From assembly GCF_963924675.1 (NCBI RefSeq), contig NC_089221.1, positions 5,391,851 to 5,455,850 on the forward strand: a stretch of DNA of 64,000 nucleotides. Direction: 5' to 3'. Shown in pieces: positions 35,701 to 47,700 of this stretch. Source of the DNA: Phocoena phocoena (taxonomy: Eukaryota > Chordata > Mammalia > Artiodactyla > Phocoenidae). The translations under genes and the position numbers were made by a program. Position 1 is the first letter of the stretch; each line of letters begins with the position of its first letter. A model generated the notes under the pieces. The model ran no database searches and was not told the origin of the DNA. It saw nothing but the letters and a program-made list of their open reading frames with translations.

Positions 35701-38700
35701 TAGTTTCTTATTATCCTCTTAAGGGCTATAGGTTACGTAGTGATGCCCCTTCTTTAAATGTATTACACACTGATTTTAAAGAGAAAATTCAAACACAGAA
35801 TAAAATTTTGCATCCTGTTTTCTTCATACATTTCACGTTTCTTGTCCTTGTATTTTCCCTCTTTAAATTTTTAGTAATGTGCCCCTACACCAGCGTGATA
35901 TAACCAAAGAACATGATGTCAAATTGCCCAGGTTTACACTGAAACTCAGCCACTGTCTAGCCCTGTGGCCTTGAGCAGATTACTTAACCACTCCGAGTCT
36001 TAATCTTGTCCTCTGTCAAATGTGCGTAACGCTATCTCCTGTGCAGGTAGCTGGGAGGCCTTGCTGTGATGGACACTCGGAATGAGAGCCATTGTGATGG
36101 TGATGGACAATGTGATGGTGGTCCCCAACTCGTAGTGCTCAGACTAGGACGAGTTACTGGTTTTAGGATGGTGGGGATTTTGAGAGTCTCTTGAAGCCTT
36201 CAGTCTCTCTGATTCTGTGTCTGTTTCGCATTCTGTACAGTTGGAATCCTGACTTTGTGCACAGTGGTGTCCATTATTGAAACACGGTTAATTCTTTAAC
36301 TAGAAATGCTGCTTTTAACAGATGTGGTACTCTGGGCAAGTATTACTAAGAATGACTTTTGTACAGAAAGCAGGATTAAAAACCCAAGACACTTAAAGTA
36401 GAATTGCAGAAATTAGATTCTTTATCGTTGTTGCTTTTCTTAAAAAAAAAAAAAATATATATATATATATGTTTCTTTTTTCCGAAGGGCCTTGATTTTC
36501 CCATTTCTGATCCGAGGAGGAAAGCCCATGCCATTGTACACCTTTATCCTGGCATTCATGTTCTGCACCTATAATGGCTACTTGCAGAGCAGATACTTGA
36601 GCCAGTATGCGGTATATGCTGACAACTGGCTCACTGACCCCCGATTTCTAACAGGTGAGTGTCCTTAGTGATGCACTCCATCCTCCTACTCATAACTTCG
36701 GTGCTCACCTTCCAGTAGTGTCCAGTTAGAAAGCGCACACTTCTTGAGAGAACAGAGAGTCTGCGTAGGTCCATGCCCTAGCAGGGGGCCAAGCACTGGC
36801 GGGAGGGAGGGTCAGGCTGTCCCAGCGCCGTATCAGTAGCAGGAGATGACGCAGGTGCCCGTCACCCTTGCCCACTCAAGCACTGAAAGCATAAATACCT
36901 GTTCTTAAGGTGAGCCTAAAAATAGCAACCGGCTGCAGCACAGTGAGCAGTGGATGGAGAGTGAGTTCATTTGGGCACTAGTTGACTGTGTAATCTAAGT
37001 GGTTAAACCTCCTATGGTTTCTTCTGGAAAGCGAGAGAAAGTCAGACTGGGTCATCTTCCCACAAGGTGATTAGACTTTTATGGTTATACTGACTTTAAA
37101 CTTTGAGGTTTGTGAGGTTTTTGAATTTTTTTTTTAAAATTTTTATCAATGAATGTAATGTACATTTTTAAGTTCTAATTATAACCTTACAAGTTGTGAA
37201 CAAAAATGATGATAGAACATTAGCCATCAAAAATATTTGCAAGGATGTTAAAACTACGTAATTTGGGAGCTCTTGTTTGTAAGGAAGTTTCTTCTATATG
37301 TTTACCCTCCTAACGTTTAGACATTCTAGCACATTCAGGTGTAGCTTACCCCCAAGGTACCATGCTAAGAATCGGCAGTTGGTCCATCAAATTCTCAAAC
37401 TGCCCCAGAGCCCTTCACCCTAAAGTACATAAAGTGATCTTACGTTTCATCTGGCTTTTTCTCCATGTGTATGAATTTGTCATAATAGAGAAACCGAACA
37501 TTTGAGTAGTACTTTGTTGTTGACGAAGCAGTTTCACATTTCTCGGTCATGTTTTTTTCTGTGAATTAAAATTTTGCTCCCAGGGCAGAGTCCTCATCGA
37601 ACCTGAGAACTGTGACAACAAGGGATCTGCTTCCTCATCTATCAGAGGGGGGACGAATGGGAAAATTTTCAAGAGCCTTTTCTAGCTCCACAAGTCTGTG
37701 CCTCCATGAAACACCAGACTAAATTGTTTTGTTTGCACCCTGCCCCCAAATATCATCTTGATTTATCTGCTCCCTGACTGTCTGATTATCTTTTGCCCCA
37801 ACTCTCAGAAGGAGACAGAACAGGCTTGGCCATCTGCCAGGAGCTGTACCCATGCTTCTGCCTGTCCGAGGTTCAGAAAAGGGCAAAAGTTAGGTCCTTT
37901 TCACAGGAGAAAGAAAGGTCATATGGTTAAGCAGCTGGCCCCAGATCTAAATCGAGTAATAGCAGAGTGGTGGTTTAAACCAGATCATCACACTGGCCCA
38001 CAAAAGGCAATGATGGACAGAGAAAGGGGATTGTTTTTTAAACTAAAAGATAAAGGTTTTAAATGTTTATTTGAGATTCTCATGGGAATCGTTTTTATGA
38101 TGAATTGTTTGAACTTTTGATGAACAACAAAACAAAAGAATTCTTTGGTCTGTGAATTTCAGTGTCATTTAAAGGAGCTCTATAGATAGACCATGTTACC
38201 TGCAGGTGCCTTTGAAACTGGTCTAAAATTTAAGACATCAATAAATTGTATACAGACTTCTTGACTTCTCTATGATTGAACAGAAGTAATTGAAAATGAG
38301 GAAATATGCCAACTGAGAAACAAACTGGGTTACTTTTTTCATATTCATTTCATAAAGTTTATAGATTTTGTAATTACATGAATAATTTTAGAAATCACAT
38401 AATTAATTATACTTACAATAGTTATTATGAAAAGGTTAAGCAAGTATCAATAGTAATAAAATCCTAACAAAAAGTTTCCCAGAGAAGTAAGAGTGGTTAA
38501 GCTAAAAGAATTTATACAAAGATTTTAAGATCCCTAACCATGGAATTAAATGTTTAGTTCAGATAAGCACAAATATTAGTTTTCCTACGAATCTAGGCAA
38601 TAGAGGGAGCTTGTCTCTTAGAAGACAAATAAAGGAAGCATGGAATTTTGAGAACGTGATGCTTTCTGGAACATCACATTGGGGGCCCAATCACCTAGAA

Positions 38701-41700
38701 GTGACATACTGAAATTCAAACAAGGTAGCGAGTCAGCCATAAATTGATGGATCCAGTAAGTGACTTACAAAACATATTAGACAATTCGGTACAAACTGTT
38801 TAGAAAGGAAGCTGCCTAGTGAAATCAATAGGAAGAAATCTTGCAAGTCTTACTGTAGACCTGAACATGGTTCGTATGTCCCTGTTCTAACTGTGGAAAA
38901 CTATTTAATGCCACGGGGGTAACTGATGAATAACTAATAACGTTACTCCAAGTGTACATTCCTTTGAAATTGAATTGAATGCCCCCATTAAGCACCATCT
39001 GCCTTCACATTAAGTATCTCAGGATAATCAAATTAACTCTTTTTATGAAATCAAGTTATTCCTTTTATCAAGCACTATTTTGGCATTTGGCCTTTTCTTG
39101 TTGGAATTAATTGGCATGATACTGATAAGTCTCCCTTAAGTGATGAGAAACCCCTGAAGGCTTTGGAGAACTGGAGAGAAAATGTTCAGATGCTGTGGAA
39201 TATCTACGCACAGCTGGGCGGCTGGCAGTTGAAGATTTAGTTGGGGGAGATGAGGTGGACGAACAGACCCAGGAACGCCGACTGATGAATGAGCAGGAAG
39301 TCAGGGGTCGGGGAGGCCGTAGATGTGCGTTAAATTGTTCCAATGAGGTTATGGAGAAAGAAGAGAAGAGGACCCGAGGTTAGCTCCTCCGCACCGCCCC
39401 TCAAGGGGCCTGAATGCAACCAGTCGTGGTAAAGCGCGCGCTGGGATTTCCCATCTCCTCTTCTGCGAAACAGAGGGGCCAGAGGGGGCATCGTGCTTCA
39501 GTGTTTGAGAGGACAAATAAAGGCTGTGGGCTGACCCACTGACAATGGTAATACCTCTTCCTAGAAAAGAGCCTTGTGCCTTAGTCATAAGTCAAATTTC
39601 TGATCATACCAGTCATCCTAAAAACATAGATTGTGGCCATCCGGTCAAGCTATCTTAAATAGATTAGATAATTTAATAGTATTATTAGAAAAGCAAAGCC
39701 CTATCTAGCAGGCCTAGAGCAGTGCTTCTAAGTCATCTTCCTAAATAAAGCACAGTATTTATTATATACAATGATTTTTGCTATCCGTCATGGCTAATGT
39801 GTTATACAAATAATACCCTTCATTCAGGCTTGGGTTTGTAAACTTTGTAGTTTATTAACCGTAATACTCTTGAATATTTTATTTTCTTTATATCTCATTT
39901 TCTTTAGGTTTTGTCTTGTGGTTGTTAGGTATGCTGATAAACATCCATTCAGACCATGTCCTAAGGAACCTCAGGAAACCAGGGGAGACTGGATATAAAA
40001 TACCAAGGGGTATGTACCGAAAATGGGGAATTTATTCTAAAATCTTATTGAGTGATGCTTTGCTGTTTTAGTTTTGCCAGATCTCGTAACTAAAGTGCAG
40101 TATGTTTTAGCTGCAGGTTTTCAGTGTGAGTCACCATTATTGTTCGTAACAGTGACTGATTACTGTTTTGTTAAAATGATAGAAGAAGCAATTCTGACTA
40201 ACTGGACGCTTTATTAAGCAGAAAGGAAGCTCTAGTTATATCTGTGTTTGGAAAGAGAGATTAGTAGGAATTGGTGGTCTACAAGGGGTGTCCGATACTT
40301 CATTTCTAGCCACAGAATAGAATCGATAGCTCGATTGACCCTCCCTCCGAAAACAATTTAAAAGGTTGGGTGAAAAATTTAAATGCGTCAGTGTGGTATC
40401 AAGAAAGCAAGTAATCATCAATCAGAGGGCAAAATCTAAGCGAGTGCTAGAGTCCAGAGTGCATCTTGTTTTGACCACTAGCTGACCCTCATGCTGGTTT
40501 TGTGGCCCAAATTCGTGCCACTTGCCTGGTCTGAAAAACGTCCAGCTGTGAACTAGGATCCATGTATTCCTGGGGGCGGTGCGCTCATGCCCGTGGCCAA
40601 CGCGAGCCCAGATCCCCAAGGAACCTGCCTTCAACTCAGGCCTCCGAGAGCCCGGCAGACCACACGCCACAGAATAAGGGCCGCAGTCAAAAGTTGAGCC
40701 CGTGAGGAAAAGGGCACCATGAACAAGAGCTTCGTGAATGTGAGCGAGCTCAGATCTTAGAGTTCATGGGCACAAGTTGTACAGTGAATACTTAAATATT
40801 TAAAAAATAAAAAAGGGATTGAAATTATGAGCAAAGGAGCAATATACTCTAAAAAGGACAACATAGATACAAGCTGGAAAACAACAGCGCTTCTGAAAAT
40901 TTTCTTTAAATATCAGTAGGTAAGACTACAGCTAGAGTGAAAGTGAGAAGCACACAGCAGCACTTAGTTTGGAATCCTTCAGCTTATCTTCCTGGAAACC
41001 ATACAGGAACAACAGCAGAACAAATGACCAAAAAACCCTGTAAAGCTCAAATGACTTAAACTGTGGCCCTGGGGTTACCCTTGGAGTGTGCAGCTCTGCT
41101 CTCCGGCCCGATGACTCCCCGGCCCCCACGCCCTGCTCTGCCCCTTGGGTGCCCCCCACTCCCTGGGGTGTAATGGCCCAGATGTTGGGGGAGGGGTCTG
41201 GTCCACACAGCACCCCACGTGCTTCGAGAAAGGTCTGGCCTGTCATGTAGACTTGATGAATCTGTGAAGATGTGAGGAGTGAATGAATGAGTCTGTCCTT
41301 GAAAATTTGTATTTTCTCCAGCTCTTTGTCTAGGGGTCCCTATAGGTCCATTTTATCAAGTTGGTTCATTAACTCTTAGTCTGTGTTCCCCATCCTTGTT
41401 TAAGTTTTGTCAGCTTGATTCATTAACCAGGGAGGTGATATACTGAAGTGTGTTAAAACCGTAGCATTTTATAGTCAGACAAACAGATAGGTATTGATAC
41501 AGGCGTGTACTTACTACCAGAAGTTGTGATATGAAATAGTAAAACCGGTCATGTTAGATGCGTCTCATTGATGAAAATTCTGTAAAGGTTGTATTTCCCC
41601 AGAGTTGATTTGTATGTTCTCTGAGGAAGTATCCACTGGTATCTCTTAAGTCAGGATTTCATGAGGCACTCTTTCATAGTAAACGCACTGCTGGGTCTCT

Positions 41701-44700
41701 GTTTTCTTCTAGGGGGCTTGTTTGAATACATCACTGCGGCCAACTACTTCGGAGAGGTCGTCGAGTGGTGTGGCTACGCCCTCGCCAGCTGGTCCATCCA
41801 AGGCTGGGCTTTTGCTGTGTTCACCTTCTGTGTCCTGCTCACCAGGGCTCAGCAGCATCACCAGTACGTTTGAAAACGCTTTTAGCATTTCTAATTTGTC
41901 CTCCGACCTTGGTAGAGCAATTTGCAGGTTAGATTTCTGAAATGTTCATATCAATTTGCCAAATCCCAGTTTAGACCAGGCTTTAGCTAAATGAGCATGG
42001 AACCACGCAAATGTCTGAAGAATAGCCCAGCTGTAATCGTCAGGTACGCGTCAGCCACATCATTTGCTCCACCCTGCTCTGAGCCTCTTTGAATGTCTGC
42101 TGCTGGACTCGGTGGTCAAGTTGAATGTCAGGCAGGGGGATTCAGGGTCTGACGTGGACTCGCCAATGATAACAGGGGATGCTGGGCAGGCAGCAGGCCC
42201 TCGGGCGGCTGCAGTTGGAAGCATCAGTGTCTGGCCCTGGCAGAGCCCCTTCCCACAAGGGCATCCCACTGTGCAGGGTCCCTGATGGACTCCTGGGATA
42301 CCGCACCCTGAGGTCACATTGTTTTCCAGAGTGTGAGGCCTTTATCAGATCCCCAAAAGGGTCTGTGATCCATTTGACCAACAGCATAGAAAACAAAGTA
42401 TGTTAAAGCTGAAGTGAGCTTGGAGGGCATCTTCCCCATATAACAGGTGGGGAAACTGAGGCTCAGGCTCAGACAGGGTGGAAGTCACGTCTCGCTGAGA
42501 CTGGAGGGCTCGCAGACCATCTGAGCATCGGGACAGTCCCCTGATGCCGCAGCAATGCTGGAAGTTTGGCGCGTCTGGTTCCCCAGTGCCCACATGGACA
42601 GCTCGTGTCCTCTGAGCTCGAGGGGACGCTGCTCTGCTTCCCTGGCTTCATGTACTCAGAAACATTCCATCCTAACCTCCAGGGCTGCTGACACAGAGGC
42701 ATCCAAAAACGTATATCATTGTCCTGCTTCACGGACTTTGCCATCTCTTTGGGGAACAGGACAGAGCTGGAAGGCCAGCAGAAGAATAGATGATATCACG
42801 GTGCAGTGGGAAACACAGACTTCTTAGAGTCAGAAGTCCTGGCTTTATTTCCCAGGCTCACCATGTATTTAAAGACACATAGGATTATTATTGGAGGTAG
42901 TAAGGAAGAGCTAAATATATGTTTAGCTAATAGTTGAAGACATTACAGCAAAAGCGTGAGAGTTGTTGAGATCCTGAGAGCAGCACCTCTGTTCTTTGAA
43001 GTGCCCCCCGCGCTGGTAAGTTGGTGAGCTTCCCTCCTGCCAGTGAGGGGAGCAGGGCCACAAAGTCAGGACCCGTGTGTATCCCGGAGCTGCTGTGAAG
43101 ACAAGGGTAGGAAGGAAGCCCATACCAGCGAGGGCTCAGGAAAGGGGTTACAGCATCAGAAGTGGCTCAGACACACATGTTCAGGAATGATTCGCCATCT
43201 AGGGTTGGATTGGGTCCTAATCCCAGGAACAGAGTCCGTGTAGACGGGCTTAGTTCAGATGAGGTCACCCTGGAGTTAGGCCCTAGTCCAGTAGGACTGG
43301 TGTCCTTACGAAGAGGAGACACTTGGACACAGACATGCACGCAAAAGAAGCGACGGCTGTGTGCAGACAGACACAGGGAAGCTGAGGGCCAAGAGTGTGG
43401 CAGTGATGCAGCCACAAACCAAGGAACCCCAGAGGCTGCCGGAAGCTGGGAAAGGCTAGAAGTGAAACCGTACACCTCAGACTGGGACTTAAACCCACGC
43501 CAGCCAGGACTCGAGCCCGGCCAAAACCCACAGTCTTCCAACGGAGATCACACACCGGGTTTCAGGACTTAAATGAAGCTCAGATTCTTGATGTCTCATC
43601 ACAGAAAGAATTCAGTGAGAGACAAAGTGATGGGTAAGAAGTGGATTTATTTAGAGAGAAACACACTCCACAGACAGAGTGTGGGCCATCTCAGAAGGTG
43701 AGAGAGGCACCAGGGTATGGGAGCGGGTAATTTCATAGGCTAATGAGGGGGAGGAGTGTTCCAGTTGTTTCAGGAAGGGGCGGGGATTTCCAGGAATTGG
43801 GCCACCGCCCACTTTTTGATCGTTATGGCCTGTCTTGGAACTGTCATGGCGCCTGTGGGTGGGTCATTTAGCGTGCTAACGTGAACTTGCTGATACTGAG
43901 GCTCAAGGTCTAGTGGGAAAAGTCGACTTGTCCGCCATCTTGGATCCATTTGGTTCTAATCAGTTTATGTCATGTTCTCGGGCTGTGTCATTCTTTCAAA
44001 GGCTGTGCCCAGCCTCTTTCTCTCCTGTTTCAGAAAGACCCTCCCTTGGAGCCTGGGAGGGAGCAGTGGCCCTACCACACCCGGAAGCCAGGCTTCTGGC
44101 TGCCAGGCATAAATGCTGTTTCAAGCCCCGGGTTTGTGGCTGTTTGTTATAGCAGCCCTGAGAAACCAACACACCAGCCCTTCCAGGATTTACAGTCCAT
44201 GTAAGCAAAGGCAGTGAGTCTGAGGTCCTCAGTTTTCTCCTCTGCTAGATGATTTCCCCAGATCTCATGCCTATGAAACACCTTTCTCAGAACCAGAAAG
44301 ATTCATACTCTCAGCAGGCCTGGCTGAAATAATATGTTATTATCACTTTAGAATAAAAGTATCTAACAACGTCCTAGAAAATGAATAAAGCAAAACTAGG
44401 TTCATGTAACAGCAGTGACAACAACTGCAAGCTATCTTCCCCACCCCCACCCCGCACCCCTTCCCCTCCCCCTCCTCCACCTTCCTCTCCTCCTCCTCTC
44501 CCTTCCCCTCCCCCTTCCCATGTGTCCCCATCTCCCTCCCCCTCTCCTTCCCTCCCCTTCCCTCCCCCTCCCCCTTTTCTCCCCTTCCCCTTTCCTTCCC
44601 TCCCCCTTCCCTCCCCCTCCCCCTTTCTTCTCCCCTTCCTCTCTCCTTCTCTCCCCCTTCCCTCTCTCCCTCCGCCTTCTCCCCCACCTCAACACCAGCA

Positions 44701-47700
44701 CCTACCCCACACAGCCCAGTGCAGGGGCCTAAGACCACCTTCTCATGGCCATGGGGGAGATGCTATTCCTGTCCATTTGTGATATTAGATATTAAAAAGT
44801 GAATATTGGTGGCTTTCTAATAATAAAAGCAAAAGAGATAATCCTGACATTTTAAGAAAGTGGAACAGAGGAAGACTGAACAAGAGCACACTAGGTCAGT
44901 CGTAAAGATGTTTTCTCAAGTGAAAACAGGGCACAGGAACATCCCTCTCAGTGCTGCAGTGTGACACAGATAGAAGTAGAAAATAATCCTATTTTCCAAA
45001 GGAAAGTCTCTGTAAAGAGAGCCCAAAGGTGCTCTTTGCAGATTCACGGGTTGAAAGGGCTCTTTTTCCTTCATTTGCTGTTTAAATTGGTGTCAGTGTG
45101 AAAGCAATTTTAATTGCTAAACAATTAATTCGGTTTAGTGGAAGTATGCTCAGAAATGTTAGATTTACAAGCTGAGGACAAAATGAAGCCTGTCTTTGCT
45201 TTGTTTTTTTTTTTTAAATCCAGTCCACCCAACTAATGAAACCATCAGATAAATTGCTTCCAAAAGGAAGCAATCCCTGGGACTAGTCCTTGCACTATAT
45301 TTTACTTACTGACAATGTTCCTAAAGCCATACTTTATTACAATGAACTTCTTTCTGTAACAGCTAGACGTGAAGTATTTAAATCCATAAATGATTGTTAT
45401 ATTGATAATTAGATCTGTAGATCAGAAACTTAGGGTCACCTGTTCCGAGTAGCTAACAGATATTCAGGTTTGAGGGCCACATTTCAAGGAATGGTTAAGG
45501 GGGGCACGTTTTCTCACCGTTTTCTTCCCTGCCAGCCTCCAGCAGCCATGCTTGTTGGATGGGGCCAGGGTGTGGCTGCACAGATTTCACAGCTGTGTGA
45601 GAATGAACTCAGACGTGTGCTCCTTCACACCCGGGCACTGGAGGTTGGGGCCGGCCTCAAGCACAGTCTTTGAGGGCAGACTCTGTTGAAATAAATTATG
45701 GCATGCTTATCTGTTTGTTAACTTTAATGTCATTTTTAAAAATGAACTCAATGAGTCTTCAAGACACTGGTTGATGACACAATGATTTTTTTTTTAAAGA
45801 GACCCACACGAATATGACATGCTGCCATCTTGTCACAGCCTATTTCATGAGACTTGGGTGCATAACCGTGATTTGTGAATGCTTGGAAAGTGTTTACTCA
45901 GCTGTCAGTGGCCCGTCCCTGTGTTCACAAACACAAAGCTGTTTCTGAGCCCGAAACACACAAACGGTTAGGGATTATTTTGCATTCAACAGAAAGGCAA
46001 GGAGATGTTAGTTCAGGCTCCACAGTAATAAAATCAAGACAAAAAATTGGTATCCAGCCCTGGTCAGTGTCACATAAACTTTGATTCTAGGGGTAGGAAA
46101 GTGAATGGGAAAAGTAATAGAAATATGCTGCTTGTCCCTTTAAAAGTATCTATACATACACACATACTTAAAGTACTTTTTTCTTTTTGGCCGCGTGGCA
46201 TGTGGGATCTTATTAGTTCCCTGACCAGGGATCAAACCCATGCCCCCTGCAGTGGAAGCACAGGCCTTATAAACAACAAACGAGGGCTTCCCTGGTGGCG
46301 CAGTGCTTGAGAGTCCGCCTGCCGATGCAGGGGACACGGGTTCGTGCCCCGGTCCGGGAAGATCCCACATGCCGCGGAGCGGCTGGGCCCGTGAGCCATG
46401 GCCGCTGAGCCAGCGCGTCCGGAGCCTATGCTCCGCAACGGGAAGAGGCCACAACGGTGAGAGGCCCGCATGCCGCAAAAAAAGAAAAAAAACAAAACAA
46501 CAAACGATTATTTCTGAGAGTTCTGGAGGTTGGAAATTGGAGATATGGGTGCCAGTACTGGCAGTTCTGGGAAAGGCCCTCTTCTGGGTTGCTTTCTCGC
46601 TGTAACCTCAAGGACAGAAAGAGCCGGGGGGCCTCTTTAATCAAGGCACTAATTCCATCCTTGAGGCTCCACCTTCATGACCTCATCGCCTCCCAAAGGC
46701 CTCACCTCCTAATACTATCATTGCCTCGGGCGTTAGGTCCTTCACATGACTTTTGCGGGGGTCACATTCAGACCATAGCACAGGCTGACATGAGTAAATA
46801 TGTGGACTGTACACATTCTTGGCACCTCTACTGCCCGTAGCCCTTCTTGTCTCCACACACATCACTGATCTGGAAAAGTCCGTTTTTACTGTGGCCTCAT
46901 GTCAGGGGAGGTGCTGCTTGATCTGAGGTCCAGTGACCAGCTTCTGTGGGTGTTTCTCATCATGTGTCTTTTGGGGAATACAGAACAGCGCATGAGAGCA
47001 CCGTGGCATCTGCTATCTTGTAATTCTGTATTTGTGGATGACAGTGTTTAGCTGATCTAAAATCGACAGGATTTTGTTGACTCACTTTCAGGTTGTTGTT
47101 TTCATATGTTTCTGCCATCTTAACAAATTAGCTAATTTTTTAAAAATTTTATTTTATTTATTTATTTATACAGCAGGTTCTTATTAGTTATCCATTTTAT
47201 ACATATTAGTGTGTGTATGTCGATCCCAACCTCCCAATTCATCCCACCCCCACGCCCCTGCCATTTTCCCCCCTTGGTGTCCATACGTTTGTTCTCTACA
47301 ATAGCTAATTATTTTTCATCATTGTTTTTAGTGTTTAGCACTCTTTTGTACTTATGGAAAGACTTTTTCTGCCTATTTCTCCATTTTGTCAAATTATTTT
47401 TAAGCTTTTACTCCACCCACTTAGCTGCCACCCTTCCCAAAGGGCTCTTACCCCACAACGAATGAGTGTGCCTTTGTTGATTTAATTTATATCAAAACTC
47501 AGAATACCTGCTTGAGTGCAGGGCTGAATTATGAATGACCCATGTCACGTGTTCCTAGGTTTGTTTGAGAGTCACCTGGCATGTAGCTGCGTGCCCCTGC
47601 CACAGACCCTGGGTCTGGAGCAGTAGTTCTCTTCTGGGAACTGGAGAAAACTCTTGGGGTAACTGAGAGATACTCAGGATACACCTACTCAGTTCTTCTC

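Larger units (their letters stand above)
23758..36487 (+). other. SRD5A1: SRD5A1 intron 1
   Basis: This 12.7-kb intron begins with a minisatellite (23,782-23,911). It holds MIR-like sequence (24,845-25,060; 35,910-36,075), a short tRNA-SINE (26,347-26,475), a close inverted CHR-2 pair (29,200-29,891), a probable split Charlie-type DNA transposon (about 30,970-34,045) with three nested SINEs, and an L1 fragment (35,440-35,650). Stretches 26,480-29,180 and 34,050-35,440 are otherwise unique. Confidence 0.75.

Noticed and set aside
44343..44782. 131- and 133-codon open frames in the C/T-rich tract
   Set aside because: The predicted proteins are low-complexity (Pro/Ser/Leu or Gly/Arg/Glu) on both strands, produced by the simple-sequence tract.
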